A stretch of DNA of 5,794 nt, taken from positions 1-5,794 of the forward strand of contig JBLIAZ010000166.1 of NCBI GenBank assembly GCA_047631875.1, written 5' to 3'. This DNA is from JBLIAZ01 sp047631875 (GTDB lineage Bacteria > Bacteroidota > Bacteroidia > Flavobacteriales_C > GCA-002722245). This document shows positions 1 to 2,904 of the stretch, piece after piece. Numbering within the stretch: the stretch's first letter is position 1; every line of letters starts with the position of its first letter. The notes under the pieces were generated by a model, which had not been told where the DNA came from, ran no database searches, and saw only the letters and a list, made by a program, of their open reading frames with translations. The translations under genes were made by a program, and so were the position numbers.

Positions 1-121
1 CTACAGCATCGTTGCCGTTGACGGCCTCTCCAATGATGTTAATTTGAGGGAAGGACCGAAGTAGTTGAGTAAGCTCCACTCGTGCCAAACGCTCATCATC
101 AATTATCAGTGTATTTATCAT
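1..121 (-). CDS. LytTR-type response regulator, N-terminal fragment
   Basis: Reading the minus strand from the ATG at 121-119 gives 40 complete codons before the window edge, starting MINTLIIDDERLARVELTQL. This is the start of a CheY-like receiver domain: a hydrophobic first beta strand (TLII) followed by the acidic pocket D8 D9 E10, then the first helix and the second strand (INIIGEAVNG). The phospho-accepting Asp, expected near residue 55-60, and the output domain lie outside the window. The wording IIDDERLAR, together with a LytS-type kinase directly upstream, is typical of LytR/AlgR regulators with a C-terminal LytTR DNA-binding domain, but that domain is inferred and not seen. Its start codon overlaps the kinase stop codon by four bases (ATGA), so the two are almost certainly co-transcribed and translationally coupled. 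The kinase is the probable phosphodonor. I am sure of the receiver domain and fairly sure of the LytTR class. Confidence 0.9.
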   Translation of the reverse strand, partial: MINTLIIDDERLARVELTQLLRSFPQINIIGEAVNGNDAV

Positions 122-1170
122 TTTTCGAGGTGTTTAGGTAAACGAATGCATGAAATTACTTGATGATCGTTTAAGTTTTTAATGGTGATTTCAGCTTGGT
201 CTCCAAAAATCACGAAAAGTCTTTCTCGGCTGTTACGAATTCCTAACCCTTTGCTTTTGTTGTTTTCATCGTACTGCCCATCGCTGACAACACAAATACT
301 AAAGCCTCCTTCAGTTTGTTCACTATGAAGTGCTATTTTCCCTCCTTCAACCAAGTTAGCAATTCCATGTTTTATACCATTCTCGACAATAGTTTGCAAC
401 AACATCGGAGGGATGGAATAGCTCATGAATTTTTGGTCAATGTTGTTTTCCCAATGTAATCGTTCCTCAAATCTCAATTTTTCCAAGGACAAATAATCAG
501 ATACAATCTCAAGTTCTTCTTCTATGGTAATTAGCTTTTGTTGGTTGACATTCAATGTGTGCCTGAGGATATTTGACAGTTGAGTAATGCCAATTTTAGC
601 TTTTGAACTGTCTTCGTCAATAAGTGCTCGAATCACATTCATGGCGTTGAACATGAAATGAGGATTCAATTGCGATTTTAGTTTGTTCAAATGTGCCGCG
701 TTCATCTGAGCCTTGTTTTTAAGGTTGATGATTTCAGTTTTTTTGAAGTTGGTAAAAAAGTAAACTATGAAATACAAAACGCCCCAAAAAAAGTAAAGGA
801 TACTAAATCGAATACCATATTGAGCAAAACCAACAATTCCAAAAGATTTATGAACAGTATCTGGACAAATGTTGATCAGGGCATGCAGTGTCAGTAATTT
901 CAAGACCGCGGTTAATACTGCTAAAATTGCCACTTTGTGTAGAATAGTCACTAAATCTTGCTCGTGCCATTTGAAATGTTTATACACGAATCGAATCATG
1001 TTGGAGAACAAAATTCCTAAGACAAAAATTAAAACCGCTAGCCCTACGTCACTGTCCGTGATACGCAAGGTGGTTAAGTACTTGAATATTAAGCTCAAAA
1101 CTGAGGCAGACCCCCAGCCTAAAACTTGAAGGATCCAGTATAAATGCCTGTTTTTAATTAAGGGTTTCAT
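118..1170 (-). CDS. Membrane sensor histidine kinase, LytS/BtsS (His_kinase PF06580) type
   Basis: A 350-residue sensor kinase that should autophosphorylate on histidine and pass the phosphate to the regulator encoded just downstream. Four hydrophobic stretches (about residues 10-32, 42-63, 73-100 and 120-140) form a membrane domain without a large extracytoplasmic loop or recognisable sensor domain, so the stimulus cannot be read from the sequence. A charged, probably coiled-coil linker (about 143-167) leads to the phosphorylation motif LNPHFMFNAMN with His171. The ATPase part follows: N-box PPMLLQTIVENGIKHG with Glu263, Asn264 and His268; a D297-G298 motif in place of the more usual DNG; and the glycine loop GLGIRN at 308-313. 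Length and order are normal for the LytS/YehU-like group common in Bacteroidota, and the protein looks intact. The ATG at 1170-1168 has no clear Shine-Dalgarno sequence, but the protein starts right before the first membrane helix as expected. The stop overlaps the regulator start. A possible autoregulatory tandem repeat lies 53-82 bases upstream. Confidence 0.95.
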   Translation of the reverse strand: MKPLIKNRHLYWILQVLGWGSASVLSLIFKYLTTLRITDSDVGLAVLIFVLGILFSNMIRFVYKHFKWHEQDLVTILHKVAILAVLTAVLKLLTLHALINICPDTVHKSFGIVGFAQYGIRFSILYFFWGVLYFIVYFFTNFKKTEIINLKNKAQMNAAHLNKLKSQLNPHFMFNAMNVIRALIDEDSSKAKIGITQLSNILRHTLNVNQQKLITIEEELEIVSDYLSLEKLRFEERLHWENNIDQKFMSYSIPPMLLQTIVENGIKHGIANLVEGGKIALHSEQTEGGFSICVVSDGQYDENNKSKGLGIRNSRERLFVIFGDQAEITIKNLNDHQVISCIRLPKHLEK

Positions 1171-1199
1171 CGCAGGGTAAAATTAGCAACTTTTTATCT

Positions 1200-1217
1200 T
1201 AATAATTGCTATTATTA
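1200..1217. repeat. Short AT-rich inverted repeat
   Basis: Perfect 7-bp arms taataat (1200-1206) and attatta (1211-1217) flank the spacer tgct. The element lies in the divergent intergenic region, between the tandem repeat and the kinase start, where promoter elements of the kinase operon would be expected. It could be a small operator or simply a chance palindrome in AT-rich DNA. No T-tract follows that would make it a terminator for either flanking gene. Confidence 0.25.
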
Positions 1218-1222
1218 CAGCT

Positions 1223-1252
1223 ACGGTAAATTCCTTGCTTGAACGGTAAATT
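1223..1252 (-). promoter_or_regulatory. Tandem 10-bp direct repeat, candidate LytTR operator
   Basis: The sequence acggtaaatt occurs exactly twice, at 1223-1232 and 1243-1252, with a 20-bp period (about two helical turns). On the minus strand, the strand of the kinase gene, the copies read AATTTACCGT and continue into ACCGTTCAA and ACCGTAGCT. Against the published AgrA/LytTR half-site pattern [TA][AC][CA]GTTN[AG][TG] these match 8 and 7 of 9 positions by eye. LytTR proteins are known to bind two such half-sites in direct repeat with a spacing near 21-22 bp. The repeat sits in the divergent region between the kinase operon and the AcpH-like gene, 53 bases upstream of the kinase ATG. Autoregulation of the kinase-regulator operon is therefore an attractive inference. 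The repeat also ends 16 bases before the AcpH ATG and could affect that gene. Confidence 0.4.
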
Positions 1253-1268
1253 TCAATATCATTTCTCC

Positions 1269-1838
1269 ATGAATTTTTTAGCACATTCCTATTTATCCCC
1301 AGATGAGCCATTGACAATGTTAGGAAACACCTTTGGTGATTTCGTCAAAGGGAAAAAGATGGAGGATGTGAATCCTTTGCTTAAGGAGGGTGTATTGCTA
1401 CACAGACGCATAGACCACTATACGGACAACCATCCACTCGTTAAAAGTTGCATTGAAATTTTTAGACCGGTTTCAGGCAGGTTTTCGGCCGTCATCGTCG
1501 ACATGTGTTTTGATTATTTTTTAGCAAAAAATTGGTCAAAGTTTTCAAAGGTCAGTTTAAACGAATTTGTGAAGGTGCTTTTTGTAAAGTATGAAGGAAA
1601 TAGCAATTCATTGACTGAGAGGATTAACAAGGTGGCGCCCATCATGAAAATGCATGAATGGATGTTGCAATATCAAACAATTGAAGGTTTGAAAAACATA
1701 CTTACTCAAATGTCTGCAAGAATTAAAAACAAGGCAGTATTGCAAGATGCTATACCTGTGTTGGTAAAAAATGAGGTCCAACTTGAGCAACTTTTTGATG
1801 ATTTTTTCGCCGACCTTGTTCGTGAGTTCAAAGCTTAA
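1269..1838 (+). CDS. Acyl carrier protein phosphodiesterase family protein (AcpH/DUF479)
   Basis: A 189-residue cytoplasmic protein of the ACP_PD family (PF04336). Its E. coli member AcpH removes the 4'-phosphopantetheine group from holo-ACP, giving apo-ACP. Visible family motifs are the start MNFLAHSYLS (1-10), LGNTFGDFVKG (18-28, with Asp24), GVLLHRRIDHYTDNHP (41-56, with His45, Asp49, Asp53 and His55), RFSAVIVDM (71-79) and FDYFLAKNWSKFS (81-93). Length and motif order agree with the family. Where E. coli AcpH has the sequence DHFL, this protein has D82-Y83-F-L; the effect is unknown. I chose the ATG at 1269 because MNFLAH is the usual family N-terminus. The frame is open to a TTG at 1239, but that would add ten unconserved residues and overlap the tandem repeat. 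The gene is divergent from the kinase operon and 92 bp before the peptidase gene. The family is sure; activity is inferred. Confidence 0.9.
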   Translation: MNFLAHSYLSPDEPLTMLGNTFGDFVKGKKMEDVNPLLKEGVLLHRRIDHYTDNHPLVKSCIEIFRPVSGRFSAVIVDMCFDYFLAKNWSKFSKVSLNEFVKVLFVKYEGNSNSLTERINKVAPIMKMHEWMLQYQTIEGLKNILTQMSARIKNKAVLQDAIPVLVKNEVQLEQLFDDFFADLVREFKA

Positions 1839-1858
1839 AATCAGCACGTCAAATCACC

Positions 1859-1888
1859 TTGCACAATTAACTGTGAATAAGATAAAAT
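1859..1888 (+). promoter_or_regulatory. Possible promoter before the M23 peptidase gene
   Basis: In the 92-bp gap between the AcpH-like gene and the peptidase gene, TTGCAC (1859-1864) and TAAAAT (1883-1888) are separated by 18 bases, like a sigma70-type -35/-10 pair. Bacteroidota usually use a different primary-sigma signal (TTTG and TAnnTTTG), which I do not find here, so this is only a weak candidate. The gap is long enough for an independent promoter, but read-through from the upstream gene is equally possible. Confidence 0.18.
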
Positions 1889-1930
1889 ACTACTGGCTCT
1901 GGGCTTGACATCATCTGTTAGCTTTGCAGC

Positions 1931-2761
1931 ATGATTAGTAGAATTACTGTTGTTCTCGTTGCTTTTTTGATGAGCATGACCACATTGAATGCCCGACCGT
2001 ACAATATGTCTTTGTACAATGACAGCTCTCAATGGGATATTTCAGACAGCTTAATGTACCTGCCAGCATACGACCATTATTGTCATTGGGAGCAATCATC
2101 TATTTGGGGGAAACGTGAAAACCTCACAAAAATCAACGAAAATATCAAGTTAAAATTAATCAAAGATTCTTGTCAGTTCTCCGCACCAGTGATTGGAAGA
2201 GTGACCTCGGAATACGGATGGAGAAAAGGCAGGCCACATTACGGAGTGGATTTAAAATTACAAAAAGGGGATAGGGTAGCTAGTGTTTTTGAAGGAGTGG
2301 TTCGCATTGCCAAATACAGTAAGTCATACGGTTATGTGGTTGTGGTAAGACATGCGAACGGTTTAGAATCCTTGTACGCTCACTTGTCCAAACTGCTGGT
2401 CACTCCTGGAGATGTGGTGGATGCAGGAACCATCATTGGAAAAGGAGGGAATACAGGAAGGAGTTTTGGAAGTCATTTACATCTAGAAATCCGGTATTTA
2501 GGAGAGCCTTTTAACCCTTCAGAAGTATTTGCAATCACCGATTCAAGTTTTTCTTTAAAGCAAGATGACCTTAGTTTAAGTAAGCAAAGTTTTGCTTTGG
2601 CAAAAAAGGCAAGGGAAACAAGATATCACAGGGTAAGCAGTGGAGATTCTCTTTGGAGGATATCAAAAAAATACCATGTTTCAATAGGTAAACTATGCAG
2701 GCTTAATAGAATGAGCCGTAAAAAAACCTTGCGAATCGGTCAGCGCTTGAGGGTAAATTAA
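1931..2761 (+). CDS. Secreted M23 peptidase with C-terminal LysM domain
   Basis: A 276-residue exported peptidoglycan hydrolase, or an activator of one. A signal peptide (about residues 1-21, hydrophobic VVLVAFLMSM, probable cut after LNA) leads to a spacer of about 60 residues and the M23 (LytM/lysostaphin-type) domain at about 83-200. All expected active-site residues are present: His103 and Asp107 in RPHYGVDL, His151 in YAHLS, and His182 and His184 in SHLHLE. By analogy with LytM, His103, Asp107 and His184 bind zinc and His151 and His182 are catalytic, so the domain is probably active in cleaving peptide cross-links. A charged linker (about 205-230) precedes one LysM domain (232-275, YHRVSSGDSLWRISKKYHVS... 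to GQRLRVN), which binds glycan chains. LysM after M23 is the reverse of the E. coli NlpD order but is not rare in Bacteroidota. No Shine-Dalgarno sequence is visible before the ATG. There is no obvious link to neighbouring genes beyond orientation. Confidence 0.95.
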   Translation: MISRITVVLVAFLMSMTTLNARPYNMSLYNDSSQWDISDSLMYLPAYDHYCHWEQSSIWGKRENLTKINENIKLKLIKDSCQFSAPVIGRVTSEYGWRKGRPHYGVDLKLQKGDRVASVFEGVVRIAKYSKSYGYVVVVRHANGLESLYAHLSKLLVTPGDVVDAGTIIGKGGNTGRSFGSHLHLEIRYLGEPFNPSEVFAITDSSFSLKQDDLSLSKQSFALAKKARETRYHRVSSGDSLWRISKKYHVSIGKLCRLNRMSRKKTLRIGQRLRVN

Positions 2762-2904
2762 GTTAAATTATTTTTTATATTTTTTATTTCCTCTGATAGT
2801 CAATCGGAGTAAAGCTTCTTGTTCGGTGGTTTTATCATTGCTTGTAATGTGCTAGGAATGAAGGATTTATTTCTATATATTGTTACCACTTAACTTAACT
2901 CACT
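2762..2904. other. Intergenic region before the giant secreted protein gene
   Basis: A 143-bp AT-rich gap. It begins with a T-rich tract (about 2770-2789) directly after the peptidase stop codon. A short stem follows: ctctgat at 2791-2797 pairs with atcggag at 2803-2809, with one G-T wobble and a 5-base loop. The T-rich tract lies before the stem and not after it, so this is not a standard rho-independent terminator for the peptidase gene. No convincing promoter pair and no Shine-Dalgarno sequence is visible before the ATG at 2905. An in-frame TAA at 2896-2898 shows that the following gene cannot start further upstream. Confidence 0.5.

Noticed and set aside
691..1129. Two small plus-strand open frames opposite the kinase gene (691-897 and 869-1129)
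   Set aside because: They lie antisense within the well-conserved kinase coding sequence and show no recognisable protein features.
1239..1268. Upstream TTG start that would extend the AcpH-like protein by ten residues
   Set aside because: The family N-terminus MNFLAH starts exactly at the ATG at 1269, and the extension overlaps the tandem repeat and shows no family similarity.
1608..2032. Minus-strand open frames opposite the AcpH-like gene end and the peptidase start
   Set aside because: Short, unlike any family I know, and antisense to two confidently assigned genes.
1931..2761. Peptidase as a degenerate, non-catalytic LytM factor (EnvC/NlpD-like)
   Set aside because: All zinc ligands and catalytic histidines are present, unlike degenerate LytM factors.
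2791..2809. Stem-loop after the peptidase gene as a rho-independent terminator
   Set aside because: The stem is short with a wobble pair, and the T-rich tract precedes the stem rather than following it on the plus strand.
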